DNA of 35,642 bases, from NCBI GenBank assembly GCA_966128725.1, contig CBHYLN010000045.1:1-35642 (forward strand), written 5' to 3'. Shown here in pieces: positions 1-10,053 of the stretch (the first letter of the stretch is position 1; each line of letters opens with the position of its first letter). The notes beneath the pieces are model-generated. The model did no database searches. It was not told the DNA's origin and saw only the letters and a list, made by a program, of their open reading frames with translations. The stretch comes from JAFDZV01 sp966128725. Its GTDB lineage: Bacteria; Bacteroidota; Ignavibacteria; OLB7. The position numbers were made by a program, and so were the translations under genes.

Positions 1-489
1 GATCGCCACACGCTGGCGCTGGCCGCCGGAAAGCTCGTTGGGACGGTGGGTCATGCGGTCGGCAAGGCCAACATGTGTAAGCGCCTGCACCGCACGCTCG
101 CGCCGTTCGGTTGAGCTGACACCGGAGTAGATCAGCGGCAGCTCCACGTTGCGAAGCGCGTCGCTGCGCGGCAGAAGGTTGAACGTCTGGAACACGAAGC
201 CGATCTGCCGATTGCGAATGTGCGCCAGCTCGCTGTCGTTCATCTGCGAAACCAGCTCGCCGTTGAAGTAGTACTCCCCCTCGCTGGGTGTATCCAGGCA
301 GCCGATGAGGTTCATCAACGTGGACTTCCCCGAGCCCGACGGCCCCATGATCGCCACGTATTCGTTGCGGAACACACGCAGCGACACTTCGCGAAGCGCG
401 TAGATCCGTTCGGCCCCCATCTGGTAGCGCCGCACGATGCCGCGCAGCTCGATAACCGGCAGCTCGCTCTTGCGTTCGCTTTCGTTCAT
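1..489 (-). CDS. ABC transporter ATP-binding protein, MacB/LolD type (partial, 3' end outside window)
   Basis: This is the cytoplasmic ATPase that powers a tripartite efflux or lipoprotein-type exporter. The first 163 codons are present. They carry Walker A GPSGSGKST (residues 49-57), a Q-loop within FQTFNLL and the ABC signature LSGGQRQR starting at residue 153. The family is usually about 230 residues, so Walker B, the D-loop and the H-loop lie beyond the left edge. The ATG overlaps the stop of the upstream adaptor gene (ATGA at 486-489), so translation is probably coupled. It is the third gene of a tolC-adaptor-ATPase operon, and a MacB-like permease would be expected next, outside the window. 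The family call is firm; the substrate is unknown. Confidence 0.93.
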   Translation of the reverse strand, partial: MNESERKSELPVIELRGIVRRYQMGAERIYALREVSLRVFRNEYVAIMGPSGSGKSTLMNLIGCLDTPSEGEYYFNGELVSQMNDSELAHIRNRQIGFVFQTFNLLPRSDALRNVELPLIYSGVSSTERRERAVQALTHVGLADRMTHRPNELSGGQRQRVAI

Positions 490-1853
490 CGCTTCTCCAC
501 GGCGTTCTTGGCACCGCTCTTGGCGGTGTTCACGGTCACCATCGAGCTGTCCTTCAGGTCCTTGGTAATCGCCTTGTACGATCCGCTCACCACGGTTTCG
601 CCGGCCTTCAGGCCGCCGATGATCTCGATGAACCGATCGTCGCGAATGCCCGTGGTAACCTTGCGCAGGAACACGCGATCGCCCTTGCGCACGAACACCA
701 TCGGCTGCGGCCCTTCGGACTTGCGGACGGTTTTCTCAACGTTCACGTTGCGCGCGCCTTCGTCGTCGGCATCGGCCTCGGCAATGTTGCCGTGCTTCGA
801 GGTATCCCTGGTGGTTACCGACTGGATTGGAACGGTCAGGATGTTCACCTTGCGATCGGTTTCGATCGTGGCCGTGGCGGTCATGCCCGGTCGGAAGCGC
901 GGGTCGGCCGTGACAAATCGCAGCCGCACCTCGAAGTTCGTGATCTGCTCCTGCGTGCCGGTACCGCTCTGCTTCGGCGAGTTCGCTATCCGGCTTACCA
1001 CGGCCTTGAACTTCTCGCCCGGCAGGGCATCCACCTCCACCTCGGCCATGTCGCCCAGCGACACCTGCACCACGTCGTTCTCCGAAACATCCACCACGGC
1101 TTCGATCACCGAAAGGTCCGCAACGGTCATGATCTCGGTGCCGCTCATCTGAATCGCGCCCACAACCTTCTCGCCGAGTTTGGAGTTCAGCTTCGTTACC
1201 ACGCCCGAGATGGGCGAGCTGATGGTGGTTTTGCTGAGCGACTGCCGCACGCGGCGATACCCGGCCTGCGTTTGCGCAACGGTGTAACGCCCGGCGTTCA
1301 TATCGGCCTGCGCGATGCGCACCTGCGCGTTGGCGGCGTCCAGCTCCTGCTGCGTGGCGAGCTTCTTGTCGAACAATTGCTGCACGCGCGCAAGGTCCTG
1401 CTGGGCGCGCAGCAGGCTGGCCTCGGATTGCGACACCCGTGCCTGCGCGCCGGATATCTGGGCCTGCGCCTCGTCGCGTTCGGCCATCATGGACTGCGGA
1501 TTAATCCGCACCAGCACCTGCCCCTTGTTCACGGTTGCACCTTCCTCCACGCCCAGGTACACGATCTCGCCGCTCACTTCGGGCGCGATCGTCACCTTGG
1601 TTTGCGGCTCGATCACCCCCGTGGCCGTCACGGTCTGGATGATGGTGCGGCTTTGCACGGTGGTGACGTCCACCGGCGTGGCCTTCTCGCCACCGGATTG
1701 CTTGATCACCGTCACCAGCCCCGCGATCACCACCAGCCCCAGCACAATGGCCACGATCAGGCCGGCGCGACCCTTCTTCTTTTTCTTCAACGGAGGCGCT
1801 GCAACCGCCGCGGCCGTTGCGTTCTTCGATTCGCTGCTTGGAGATTCAGCCAT
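486..1853 (-). CDS. HlyD/MacA-family efflux periplasmic adaptor
   Basis: This is the membrane-fusion subunit that links the inner-membrane ABC transporter to the TolC-like outer-membrane channel. The 455-residue protein has a Lys-rich stretch (residues 23-27) and one membrane segment at about 30-50. Two half-lipoyl segments follow, APEVSGEIVYL near residue 90 and ISSPISGVVTKL after the Ala/Gln-rich coiled-coil hairpin, and then a beta-barrel/membrane-proximal region. The open frame extends 30 codons further upstream, but that part (HFALHII and before) does not look like protein of this family. MAESPSS at 1853 puts the charged and membrane segments in the expected place. There is no clear SD at this start. 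The stop overlaps the next gene's ATG. Confidence 0.92.
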   Translation of the reverse strand: MAESPSSESKNATAAAVAAPPLKKKKKGRAGLIVAIVLGLVVIAGLVTVIKQSGGEKATPVDVTTVQSRTIIQTVTATGVIEPQTKVTIAPEVSGEIVYLGVEEGATVNKGQVLVRINPQSMMAERDEAQAQISGAQARVSQSEASLLRAQQDLARVQQLFDKKLATQQELDAANAQVRIAQADMNAGRYTVAQTQAGYRRVRQSLSKTTISSPISGVVTKLNSKLGEKVVGAIQMSGTEIMTVADLSVIEAVVDVSENDVVQVSLGDMAEVEVDALPGEKFKAVVSRIANSPKQSGTGTQEQITNFEVRLRFVTADPRFRPGMTATATIETDRKVNILTVPIQSVTTRDTSKHGNIAEADADDEGARNVNVEKTVRKSEGPQPMVFVRKGDRVFLRKVTTGIRDDRFIEIIGGLKAGETVVSGSYKAITKDLKDSSMVTVNTAKSGAKNAVEKR

Positions 1854-1949
1854 GATAATGTGTAGTGCGAAGTGTCCGGTTCGATTTCGAGTAGAGATGC
1901 GCCCAGGTGCCGCAGGCAGCCCGCCACGGCGGCTTACCGCCACGGCGGC

Positions 1950-3311
1950 CTAGTTGCCGAGATGGTAGTTCACCTCGTACAGCGCCATGCGGTAATTGAA
2001 TACCGCGTTCACCTGGTTCACCTGCGCGGTGATGTACTGCGAGTTCGCCAGCAGATAATCGGTGTAGCCACCAACGCCTGCCTTGAACCGTTCGTCGGCG
2101 GCGTAGCGGCTTTGGCGCGCGGCGGTTACGGCCTTGCCGGCGGCGCGCACCTGGCGTTCGGCGCCGTCGAGACGGGCAAGCGCGCCTTCCAACTCCGAGC
2201 GGGCATCCAGTTCAAGTTTGCGCAGCTCGAGCTCGGCGCTTTGGCGGCCGGCCTCGGCAACCTGTACCTGCTCGCTGGTCCGGAAGCCGTCGAACGGCGA
2301 GTACTGCAGGTTAAGGCTGAACGTGGTGGACGAGCTTGCGTCGGTACCGCCGGACTTCTGCCAGTTGTATCCTAGCGATGTGGAGAGCGATGGGTAATAC
2401 CCACCACGCGCGGCGGCAACCTGGCTGGCGGCCGATTCCACTTTCAGTTTGGCGGCGTAGATATCGCGACGGTGTTCGGCCTGGCGTTTCAGCATTTCCT
2501 CCACCGAGCCAAGGCGCTGGCGCTCGGCAATCATCTCGGTGGAATCCACACTGTTGGCCAGCCCTTCGGAGGAAAGCTGAATCTTGGCCACGGGATCGTA
2601 GTTCAACATCACCGTGAGCGTGTTGCGCGCAACCAGCAGATCGGTGCGGGCCTGCTCCAGCGAAAGCTCGTTGTTGGCAACCTCCGCCTCCTGCGTGTAC
2701 ACCGATGTGGCAAGGCCTGCGCCGGCGTTCATGCGTTCGCGCTCCTGCACCAGGCGTTCGCGAGAAAGCTCCAGATCGGCGTTGCGGATCTCCAGCACCT
2801 GTTCGGCGCGCAGCGCGTTCAGAAACCCGACGCGCACCTGCTGCGCGATGTTCTGCCGTGTGCGCTCCAGCGATTCCACCGAGGCATCGAACTCCTTGCG
2901 CGCGCTGGAATAATTGGCCGAGCGGGTGAAGCCGTCGAACAGCGTCAGCGTGGCGCTTGCGCCGGCGTTGTAGCTGTAGTCCGGCCGGCTGGACGCAATG
3001 GGAATACCCTGTACCAGCACAACCTGATCGGCGTCAAGCTGCTTGGTATATCCGCCCTGCACGTCGATGCGCGGAAGGAAGGAACCGAACGCGCCGTTGA
3101 CGTGCGCGGAATTGGTCACCACCTGCGTTTGCGCCAACCGTACGGTAGGGTTTCGATCCAACGCGATCTGTACGGCCTGATCGATGGTGAGCGTCTTCGG
3201 TGTTCCCGGCTCCTGAGCATTCGCGCGCGGCGCCAAGGCTAGCAGCGCGACCAGGCACAGTGGGAGGATTGATGCTGCCGTGGGCAGCGGACGAGATGAT
3301 CTCAGGTTCAT
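1950..3311 (-). CDS. TolC-family outer membrane efflux protein
   Basis: This is the outer-membrane channel of the tripartite pump encoded with the two genes to its left. The 453-residue protein begins with a typical signal peptide ending in ANA (about residue 32). It then has the two OEP repeats of long helices rich in Ala, Gln, Glu and Arg, with the usual opening LTIDQAVQIALDRNP and a late FNYRMALYEVNYHLG. The frame is open for 73 more codons upstream, but that part has no signal-like or family-like sequence, so the start at 3311 is preferred. The gap to the adaptor gene is about 96 nt. It is the first gene of the operon, so the promoter should lie in 3312-3517. Confidence 0.93.
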   Translation of the reverse strand: MNLRSSRPLPTAASILPLCLVALLALAPRANAQEPGTPKTLTIDQAVQIALDRNPTVRLAQTQVVTNSAHVNGAFGSFLPRIDVQGGYTKQLDADQVVLVQGIPIASSRPDYSYNAGASATLTLFDGFTRSANYSSARKEFDASVESLERTRQNIAQQVRVGFLNALRAEQVLEIRNADLELSRERLVQERERMNAGAGLATSVYTQEAEVANNELSLEQARTDLLVARNTLTVMLNYDPVAKIQLSSEGLANSVDSTEMIAERQRLGSVEEMLKRQAEHRRDIYAAKLKVESAASQVAAARGGYYPSLSTSLGYNWQKSGGTDASSSTTFSLNLQYSPFDGFRTSEQVQVAEAGRQSAELELRKLELDARSELEGALARLDGAERQVRAAGKAVTAARQSRYAADERFKAGVGGYTDYLLANSQYITAQVNQVNAVFNYRMALYEVNYHLGN

Positions 3312-3507
3312 GGTGCGATCCTTACGGCAACAATCCGCAAGAGTTACGAGCGGCATGCCTACTGTGCCTGGGGCGACAACGATAAGCTGGACGGGAGGGG
3401 TTTCCGAAGTAGCGCCACAATCTACTTCGCCGCCCTGACCTAACCACGATTCGGGTTTTGGATACAGCAACGGACCACGGCAATTCCGGCCACCGCAATA
3501 CGGCCGT

Positions 3508-3553
3508 TGAAAACAACGATCGCGCAGCACGAGCTTGCCCGCACTGCGCGATC
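3508..3553 (-). terminator. Probable intrinsic terminator of the E1 gene
   Basis: A perfect 10-bp inverted repeat (GATCGCGCAG at 3518-3527, CTGCGCGATC at 3544-3553) lies 28 nt past the stop of the dehydrogenase gene. On the minus strand it is followed by GTTGTTTTC, a short, interrupted U-tract. The stem is clear; its efficiency as a terminator is inferred. Confidence 0.6.
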
Positions 3554-3581
3554 ATCAACAACTGCGTGCGAGTTCTCGTGG

Positions 3582-5741
3582 TCAGTAGCTGATCAATTCC
3601 TTTGCACGATTGTAGATATCGTCCGCGTTCAGCAGGATCGCCTTCTCGAGCACCGGAGAGAACCCGACCGGCGTGGGCTTGCTTCCAACGCGCAACACCG
3701 GCGCATCCAGATAGCTGAAGCAGTTCTCGGAAATCAACGAGGCAACCTCGCCGCCAAATCCACCGAACAGACGATCCTCGTGCGCCACCAGCACGCGGCT
3801 GGTTTTGCGGACAACGTCAAGGATTGCCTGCTCGTCCAGCGGCTTCAGCGACCGCAGATCAAGCACCTCGGCCTCGTAGCCCTCGGCTGCAAGGCGCTCG
3901 GCGGCCTGCAACGCCAGGTGCACGGCCGTGCCGTAGGAGATGATCGCCAGATGGCGGCCCTGGCGGCGCGTGCGCGCCACACCGAACGGAACCTCGAACC
4001 CGGCGGGCACGGTTGCCTTGCTCCAGGCGTGGTTGTACAGGTACTTGGGCTCAAGGAACACCGACATGCCGCGCGACCGCAGACACGTGCGGAGCAGGCC
4101 GGCGGCGTCGTCGGCAAAGGCCGGATACACCACCCGCATGCCCGGCAGCGTGGTAAGCGTGGCCTCGATGTTCTGCGAGTGATACAGGCCGCCGGTGATG
4201 TAGCCGCCGGACGCGATGCGCACCGTGACGTTCGGCGAGAACTGCCCGCGCGTACGCCAGAACTCGTGCCCCATCTCCACGCACTGTTCCATGGCCGGCC
4301 AGAAATAGTCGGCGAACTCGGCGCCTTCCACCAGCACGCGGATCCCGTCGTTGAAACGCGAGAAGCCGTTGGCCGTGCCCATGATGTAGTCCTCGGCGAT
4401 CGGCGCGTTATGCACGCGATCGTAGCCGAACTCCTGCTGCATGCCCTTGGACACGTTGAAGATGCCGCCCTTCTCCTTGGTGGCCACATCCTGCCCCCAC
4501 ATGAAGGTGTCGGCATTGTGCCGGAACTCCTCCTTCATCGTGTTGTTCAGCGCGCCCAGCAGGGTAAGCTCCTCGCCGTCGGCCGAGCGATTCTCGCTGG
4601 CGGCGTACGGCTCGGCGATCAGGTATTCCTTGTAGCTCTCGGGTGCAGGATCGGGCGTGGCCTCGGCGCGGTCGGCGGCGTCCAGCATGTCCTGCCGGTT
4701 CTGCTTCTCCACGGCAACCAATTCCTCGTCGGTCGCGATCCCCTCGGCAATCAGCAGCGCGCGCAGCTTCTTCACCGGGTCCTTCGCCTTGGCCTCGGCC
4801 AGCTCCTCCGGCGAGCGGTACAGCTCGTGACGGTCGGAGTTGGAGTGCGAGCCGATGCGGGCGCACATCGCGTGCACCATCGCCGGGCCGGCGCCGCTCT
4901 TCACGTAGGCGATCGCCTCCTGCATGCCGCGCCAGGAATCGATGGCATCGGTTCCGTCCACCTCAACGATCTTCAGGTTCGGGAAGCCGGTGAAGTTGTC
5001 GGAGATGACGGTGTTGCGGAAGGCCTCGTGGATCGGGACCGAGATGCCGTAGCCGTTATTCTGGATCACGAAGATCACCGGGGCATCGGTTGCCGAGGCG
5101 CCGTTGACCGCCTCGTAGAAGTAGCCCTCGGCGCAGGCCGATTCGCCGCCCGAATAGAAGCTGATGGCATCGGCCTTGTAGTACTTGATCGCCTGCGCCA
5201 CGCCAACCGACTGCGGGGCATGGTTGCCCGTGCAGCTGGACACGTTCTGGATGTTGATCGACGGCTTGGCGAAGTGGTTGGACATGTGGCGGCCGCCGCC
5301 GGCCACGTCGCCGTCCTTCGACAACCCGTTCAACACGATCTCGTACGGCGAAATGCCGGCCGCAAGCGACGTCATCAAATCGCGGTAGTACGGGAACAGG
5401 AAATCCTGCCCCTGACGAAACGAGAGACCAAGCGCGAGCTGAATCCCCTCGTGCCCGGAACACGGGGCGTGATAGCTCCAGCCCTTGGCCTGCTTCAGAT
5501 AGTTGGCGGCCTTTTCGTCGAGAATACGCCCCAAGTGCATCATGCGATACCAGTTGAACAACGTTTCGTTGTCCGGGCGCGCATCATGATGCGCCGCGCT
5601 GCCGTTCGGCGTGGCGGGCATCTCCGAATCCGGTGTCGTAACCGCGGCCGCCGGGGCTCCGGGGGCCTGAACGCTCCCCGCGTTTTGGGCGGGAATGTTT
5701 TTCTTGGGCTTCGTTTTGGGGTTCAATTGACTCGAGCTCAT
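3582..5741 (-). CDS. 2-oxoacid dehydrogenase E1, fused alpha-beta chain
   Basis: This is a thiamine-diphosphate-dependent decarboxylase of a branched-chain 2-oxoacid or pyruvate dehydrogenase complex. It feeds acyl groups to a lipoyl E2, which is not in this window. The 719-residue chain begins with about 55 Ala/Pro/Asn-rich residues of low complexity. An E1-alpha domain follows (about 58-370) with the ThDP loop around GES (199-201) and QNNGYGIS (NN 228-229), then an E1-beta domain (about 390-719) with MWGQDVATKEKGG and VLVAHEDRLFGGFGGE. Alpha-beta fusion is common in Bacteroidota-type genomes. The usual GDG/GEG of the metal loop reads GES here; the acidic residue is kept. There is no SD. Substrate choice cannot be read from the sequence. 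Confidence 0.93.
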   Translation of the reverse strand: MSSSQLNPKTKPKKNIPAQNAGSVQAPGAPAAAVTTPDSEMPATPNGSAAHHDARPDNETLFNWYRMMHLGRILDEKAANYLKQAKGWSYHAPCSGHEGIQLALGLSFRQGQDFLFPYYRDLMTSLAAGISPYEIVLNGLSKDGDVAGGGRHMSNHFAKPSINIQNVSSCTGNHAPQSVGVAQAIKYYKADAISFYSGGESACAEGYFYEAVNGASATDAPVIFVIQNNGYGISVPIHEAFRNTVISDNFTGFPNLKIVEVDGTDAIDSWRGMQEAIAYVKSGAGPAMVHAMCARIGSHSNSDRHELYRSPEELAEAKAKDPVKKLRALLIAEGIATDEELVAVEKQNRQDMLDAADRAEATPDPAPESYKEYLIAEPYAASENRSADGEELTLLGALNNTMKEEFRHNADTFMWGQDVATKEKGGIFNVSKGMQQEFGYDRVHNAPIAEDYIMGTANGFSRFNDGIRVLVEGAEFADYFWPAMEQCVEMGHEFWRTRGQFSPNVTVRIASGGYITGGLYHSQNIEATLTTLPGMRVVYPAFADDAAGLLRTCLRSRGMSVFLEPKYLYNHAWSKATVPAGFEVPFGVARTRRQGRHLAIISYGTAVHLALQAAERLAAEGYEAEVLDLRSLKPLDEQAILDVVRKTSRVLVAHEDRLFGGFGGEVASLISENCFSYLDAPVLRVGSKPTPVGFSPVLEKAILLNADDIYNRAKELISY

Positions 5742-5908
5742 AGGTTATATTCTGCGGTTCGAGACCGGTAGGTTGGCATGAACTTGGGTGTCTGTCAATA
5801 TACATCCTGTGCAAACTTCCGCCATGCCGGTTCGCCAAATTGTTACATGACGTTCCCGGCATCCGAGATTGCCGGGTTCTCCCCTATCGGCTCTCTCTGG
5901 CGGCATCT

Positions 5909-8047
5909 ATGCTCATTACCCGACTTGCGCTGTGCGCCCTCGCTGTTTTGGTGTTTGGGGCCGGCTCCGCGGCCGCTCAGGATTCGCTGCGTTACTACCG
6001 CCTGTACCTGAAGGACAAGGGCACGCCCGCGCGCGTGCTGCGTCCCGGCGACGCATGGTATGCCGCGGCGGCCGCGCACCTTGCCCCTCGGGCACTGGCA
6101 CGCCGCGCCAAGGTGTTGCCGCAGGATTCGCTGGTCTGGACCGACGATCTTCCGCTGTTCCAGCCGTACGTTGACGCCATCACCGCTACGGGCGCGCGGA
6201 TTGCGCAGCGCTCGCGATGGCTGAACACCGCAATGGTGATAGCCGACTCCGCCACGTACGAACAACTCCGCACCCTGCCGTTTCTGGATTCGTCCCGCGC
6301 GGTGTTCGCGCGCCGCCGCGCCGAGCAGCCGTTCGGTAAACGGACGCCGCTGGTGCAGGGCGCCAGCGCAACACAGCTTGTCCCCCCGATCGGGATGCGC
6401 TGTATCACCGAGCTGTACGGCAAGGCCTACACGCAGAATCACGCGGTACGGCTGGATGCAGCCCACCGGCTGGGCATCGCCGGCGAAGGTGTGCTGGTGG
6501 GCGTGCTGGATGCCGGGTTCGACTGGCGCAATCACGAAGCCTTGAAGCGTTTGAACGTGATCGGCGAATACGATTTCGTGGACGACGACAGCACCGCCTA
6601 CGACGCCGAGGGGCAGGATGCCGAGGGTCACGGTACGGCCGTGATGAGCATGATAGGCGGTGTTATGGAGGGTGTGCTGGTGGGCGGCGCGCCGCACGCT
6701 TCCTTCCTGCTGGCAAAAACCGAGGACGTGCGCAGCGAGCGGAATGTTGAGGAGGACAACTACGTGGCCGGCCTGGAGTGGCTGGAATCCAGGGGCACGG
6801 ATGTCACGAACACGTCGCTGGGCTACACGGAGTTCGACGCCTCGGAGCGCTCGCACCCGTATTCGGACCTCAACGGCCACACCGCGCATGCTTCGCGCGG
6901 GATCAACCATGCCACGCGCCTGGGGATGTTGTGCGTTGTGGCGGCCGGCAACGAGGGCGCTCACAGCTACCGCTACGTAAGCGTGCCCGGCGAGGCCGAC
7001 TCGGCAATCGCCGTGGCGGCGGTGGATTCCAACGGGGTGATCGCAAGCTTCAGCAGCCGGGGATTCGGGCCGCGAAGCAATCGGCCCGGCCCAGGCCCGA
7101 TGAAGCCGGACGTAGCCGCGATGGGCGTTGCGAACTGGGGCGCCGACCACGCAAACCCAACAGGCCTGATCACCGGCCAGGGGACGTCGTACGCGTCACC
7201 GATGACCACCGCCGTGGTGGCGCTGATGCTTTCCGCCCGGCCCGATCTGCGCCCGTGGGAGGTTCGCGACGTGTTGTATCGCACGTCGAGCCGCGCGCTG
7301 GCGCCGGACACCGCGTACGGCCACGGGGTTATCAATCTCGACAGCGCTCTCTGGATGCTCAGCCACGACAGGCCGATCGTTGGCCTGCCGAGCGTTGTGC
7401 TGGATTACAACAACACGATGCGTATTGCCGCGGGCGTGCGATATGCCGGCGGCATGCCAACAACGCGCGTTGCCGATACCAGCAATCCGGCCGCGTATCT
7501 GGAACTCCGCGCACGCCCGCTGCACGCGGCCGGCGCCACGGTAATGACCACCGCGCAACCGTTCAGCGGGCTGGCACTGTGGGCAACCCAGGCCACGATC
7601 GGCGGCACGGCCCTGGCCTTTGGCGACAGCCTGGAGCTCACGATCGTGCATCGCGCCACCGGCGCAACGCTGCGGCGCGACACCGTCCGGCTGCGTACCG
7701 GCAACGAGCTGCAACTTTCGGAAACGAGCTACAGCCGGAATCTGATGCTGGGCAGTGTGTTGTGCGAGCTCCCCCTGCCGCCGGCGACATCGGTGGCAAC
7801 GGCGGTACCCAATCCGTTCCACCTGTCGTGCGTCATCCAGTACCAGGTAAACAAATCGGCGCAGGTGTCGCTGGTTGTTTATAACACGCTTGGGCAGGAA
7901 GTGGCGCGCCCGGTTCAGCGCCAGGCGATGGACGCGGGGTTCTACACGGCGTTCTTCCAGCCGCACGACCTTCCAAGCGGTACCTACTACTATCTGCTGA
8001 GCGTTGACGACGCAACGGTGAGCGGCGAACTGGTCTACTTCCCGTAG
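5909..8047 (+). CDS. Secreted subtilisin-like (S8) protease with T9SS sorting domain
   Basis: This is a secreted serine endopeptidase, predicted to be exported by Sec and then carried across the outer membrane by the type IX system. The 712-residue protein has a signal peptide ending SAAAQ (about residues 1-24), a propeptide-like region, and a peptidase domain with the full catalytic set: Asp201 in VLDAGFD, His241 in EGHGTAV, oxyanion Asn348 in AAGNEG and Ser427 in GTSYASP. A beta-rich middle follows, and a C-terminal domain of about 80 residues starting PNPF with YNTLGQEV and LPSGTYYY, typical of type A sorting domains. The frame is open 23 codons earlier, but the signal peptide fixes the ATG at 5909. 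Its substrate is unknown. Confidence 0.94.
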   Translation: MLITRLALCALAVLVFGAGSAAAQDSLRYYRLYLKDKGTPARVLRPGDAWYAAAAAHLAPRALARRAKVLPQDSLVWTDDLPLFQPYVDAITATGARIAQRSRWLNTAMVIADSATYEQLRTLPFLDSSRAVFARRRAEQPFGKRTPLVQGASATQLVPPIGMRCITELYGKAYTQNHAVRLDAAHRLGIAGEGVLVGVLDAGFDWRNHEALKRLNVIGEYDFVDDDSTAYDAEGQDAEGHGTAVMSMIGGVMEGVLVGGAPHASFLLAKTEDVRSERNVEEDNYVAGLEWLESRGTDVTNTSLGYTEFDASERSHPYSDLNGHTAHASRGINHATRLGMLCVVAAGNEGAHSYRYVSVPGEADSAIAVAAVDSNGVIASFSSRGFGPRSNRPGPGPMKPDVAAMGVANWGADHANPTGLITGQGTSYASPMTTAVVALMLSARPDLRPWEVRDVLYRTSSRALAPDTAYGHGVINLDSALWMLSHDRPIVGLPSVVLDYNNTMRIAAGVRYAGGMPTTRVADTSNPAAYLELRARPLHAAGATVMTTAQPFSGLALWATQATIGGTALAFGDSLELTIVHRATGATLRRDTVRLRTGNELQLSETSYSRNLMLGSVLCELPLPPATSVATAVPNPFHLSCVIQYQVNKSAQVSLVVYNTLGQEVARPVQRQAMDAGFYTAFFQPHDLPSGTYYYLLSVDDATVSGELVYFP

Positions 8048-8106
8048 GCAGCGCCCGCCGCACGCGCCCAGCCGGCTCGCCGCATGGGCGATTTCATAAC
8101 TCTTCG

Positions 8107-9972
8107 ATGGCTTCAAACAACAACGAGGCCGTTCGGCAGCGGACGGACGACGCAAATCCCGCCGAGCGCGGCGCACTGTTCAACTTCAGCAAACTGAAAA
8201 TCACGCGCGCGTCGCTCGACGGCCTGCGCTTCATGTTCGGATACCTGCGGCCGTACCGTTGGAAGTTCGCGGCGGCGATGGCCGCACTGCTGCTTTCCTC
8301 GGTGGCTGGCCTTGCGTTCCCGGGCCTGGCCGGTTTGCTGATCAACGCCCCGGTACACACCGCCTACGGCACGTTCAGCGCCGGCGCGGTTACCCTGGCG
8401 GTGATCGTTGTGCTGGCCGCGCAATCGATATTCAGCTACATCCGCACGTATTTCATCACATCGGTCGCCGAACGCTCCCTCTCCGATCTGCGGCACGATC
8501 TGTTCGCGAAGATGCTGCGGTTGCCGATGAGCTACTTCCACCAGACGCGCGTTGGCGAGATGACCAGCCGCATCTCCAGCGACGTGGGGCAGATTCAGTT
8601 CGCCATCACAACCGCGTTCTCCGAACTGATACGGCAGGTGGTGCTGCTGGTTGGCGGCATCGTGATGATGGCCTATATCTCGCCACGGCTTACGCTGGTG
8701 ATTGTTGCCGTGGTGCCGGTGATCGTTGCGATGGCGCTGGTGTTCGGGCGGTTGATACGGCGTTCCAGCAAGCAGTTGCAGGATCTGTACGCGCGGCTGA
8801 ACATCATCGCCGAGGAAACGTTTCAGGGCATCGCCGCCGTGAAGGCGTTCACGGCCGAACGCCGCGAAAGCGATCGGTATCGCGCTTCGCTTGCCGAGCT
8901 GATCGGCGTTGCGCTGCGTGTTGCGCGCGCGCGCGGCGCATTTGTTGCCTTCATCCTGTTCGTGTTGTTCACGGGCATCGCGGCGATGATCTGGTACGGC
9001 AAATCGCTGGCGCTGGATACCGGCGCGCTTACGGCGTTCGTGATCTACTCCGCGTTTGTTGGCGGTGCGATGGGCAGCTTCGCCGATCTGTACGGCTCGG
9101 TGCAGAGCGCGCTTGGCGCCAGCGAACGGGTGCGCGATCTGCTGATGAATCAGGTTGCCGAGGATCTGGATACAACCGGCAACCGCCCTGCCGCACGCGG
9201 GCACGTGGCGCTGCACGACGTGGCGTTCGCGTATCCCTCGCGGCCGGATGTGGAGGTGTTGAAGGGGATTTCCCTGGATGTGCCGGCCGGCAGCAGCCTG
9301 GCGCTGGTGGGGCCGTCCGGCGCGGGCAAAAGCACGCTGGCCGGGCTGCTGATGCGATTCTACGAGCCCGTCCGCGGGCACATCACGGTGGACGGGCATC
9401 CGGCGCTGGAGTACCCGTTGCTGGACTTCCGTTCGCTTGTGGCGATTGTCCCGCAGGACGTGGTGCTGTTCGGCGGCACGATCGCCGATAACATCGCCTA
9501 CGGCAACCCGGCCGCCACGCCGGAACAGGTGCGCGAAGCCGCACGGCTTGCAAACGCCGCCGGATTCATCGAGGAATTTCCCGAGGGGTACGAAACGGTG
9601 GTGGGCGAACGCGGCGTGCAGCTATCCGGCGGCCAGCGGCAGCGCGTTGCCATCGCACGGGCGATCGTGAAGAACCCGGCCATCCTGATCCTGGACGAGG
9701 CCACAAGCTCGCTGGACTCCGAATCCGAACGCCTGGTTCAGGACGCCCTGGAAACGTTGATGCGCGACCGCACCACATTCATCATCGCGCACCGGCTGAG
9801 CACGATTCGCAACGCCGACCGCGTGGCCGTGTTGCGCAACGGCGCCGTGGCCGAGCTGGGCACGTACGAGGAACTGGTTGCGCACGGAGGGCTGTTTGCC
9901 CGGATGGTGGCCCTGCAAACCCGGAGCGACGACAACGATCCGGGGGCGCTGTGGATGATCGACGAAGGGTAA
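8107..9972 (+). CDS. MsbA-like ABC exporter (fused membrane and ATPase domains)
   Basis: This is a half-transporter expected to work as a homodimer exporting a lipid or hydrophobic compound across the inner membrane. The 621-residue protein has about 35 polar N-terminal residues, six membrane segments between about 50 and 320, and an ATPase domain with Walker A GPSGAGKST (402-410), signature LSGGQ (506-510), Walker B ILILDE (526-531) and switch His562. It follows the protease by 59 nt on the same strand; a small stem (CGCCCA 8065-8070, TGGGCG 8085-8090) lies between them. The family is secure. Lipid A flippase versus another exporter cannot be decided; a second paralogue lies at 32489-34324. 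Confidence 0.93.
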   Translation: MASNNNEAVRQRTDDANPAERGALFNFSKLKITRASLDGLRFMFGYLRPYRWKFAAAMAALLLSSVAGLAFPGLAGLLINAPVHTAYGTFSAGAVTLAVIVVLAAQSIFSYIRTYFITSVAERSLSDLRHDLFAKMLRLPMSYFHQTRVGEMTSRISSDVGQIQFAITTAFSELIRQVVLLVGGIVMMAYISPRLTLVIVAVVPVIVAMALVFGRLIRRSSKQLQDLYARLNIIAEETFQGIAAVKAFTAERRESDRYRASLAELIGVALRVARARGAFVAFILFVLFTGIAAMIWYGKSLALDTGALTAFVIYSAFVGGAMGSFADLYGSVQSALGASERVRDLLMNQVAEDLDTTGNRPAARGHVALHDVAFAYPSRPDVEVLKGISLDVPAGSSLALVGPSGAGKSTLAGLLMRFYEPVRGHITVDGHPALEYPLLDFRSLVAIVPQDVVLFGGTIADNIAYGNPAATPEQVREAARLANAAGFIEEFPEGYETVVGERGVQLSGGQRQRVAIARAIVKNPAILILDEATSSLDSESERLVQDALETLMRDRTTFIIAHRLSTIRNADRVAVLRNGAVAELGTYEELVAHGGLFARMVALQTRSDDNDPGALWMIDEG

Positions 9973-10053
9973 CCCCGCCGCCGATCATCCACGCTCACTT
10001 CCACGGGCGCCACGAACACATGCCGCCACGCCATCAGAACACGGTGCGGCCGA

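Noticed and set aside
3507..5771. 754-codon plus-strand open frame
   Set aside because: It is antisense to the E1 gene, rich in His, Arg and Val with no domain pattern, and arises from GC-rich codon bias.
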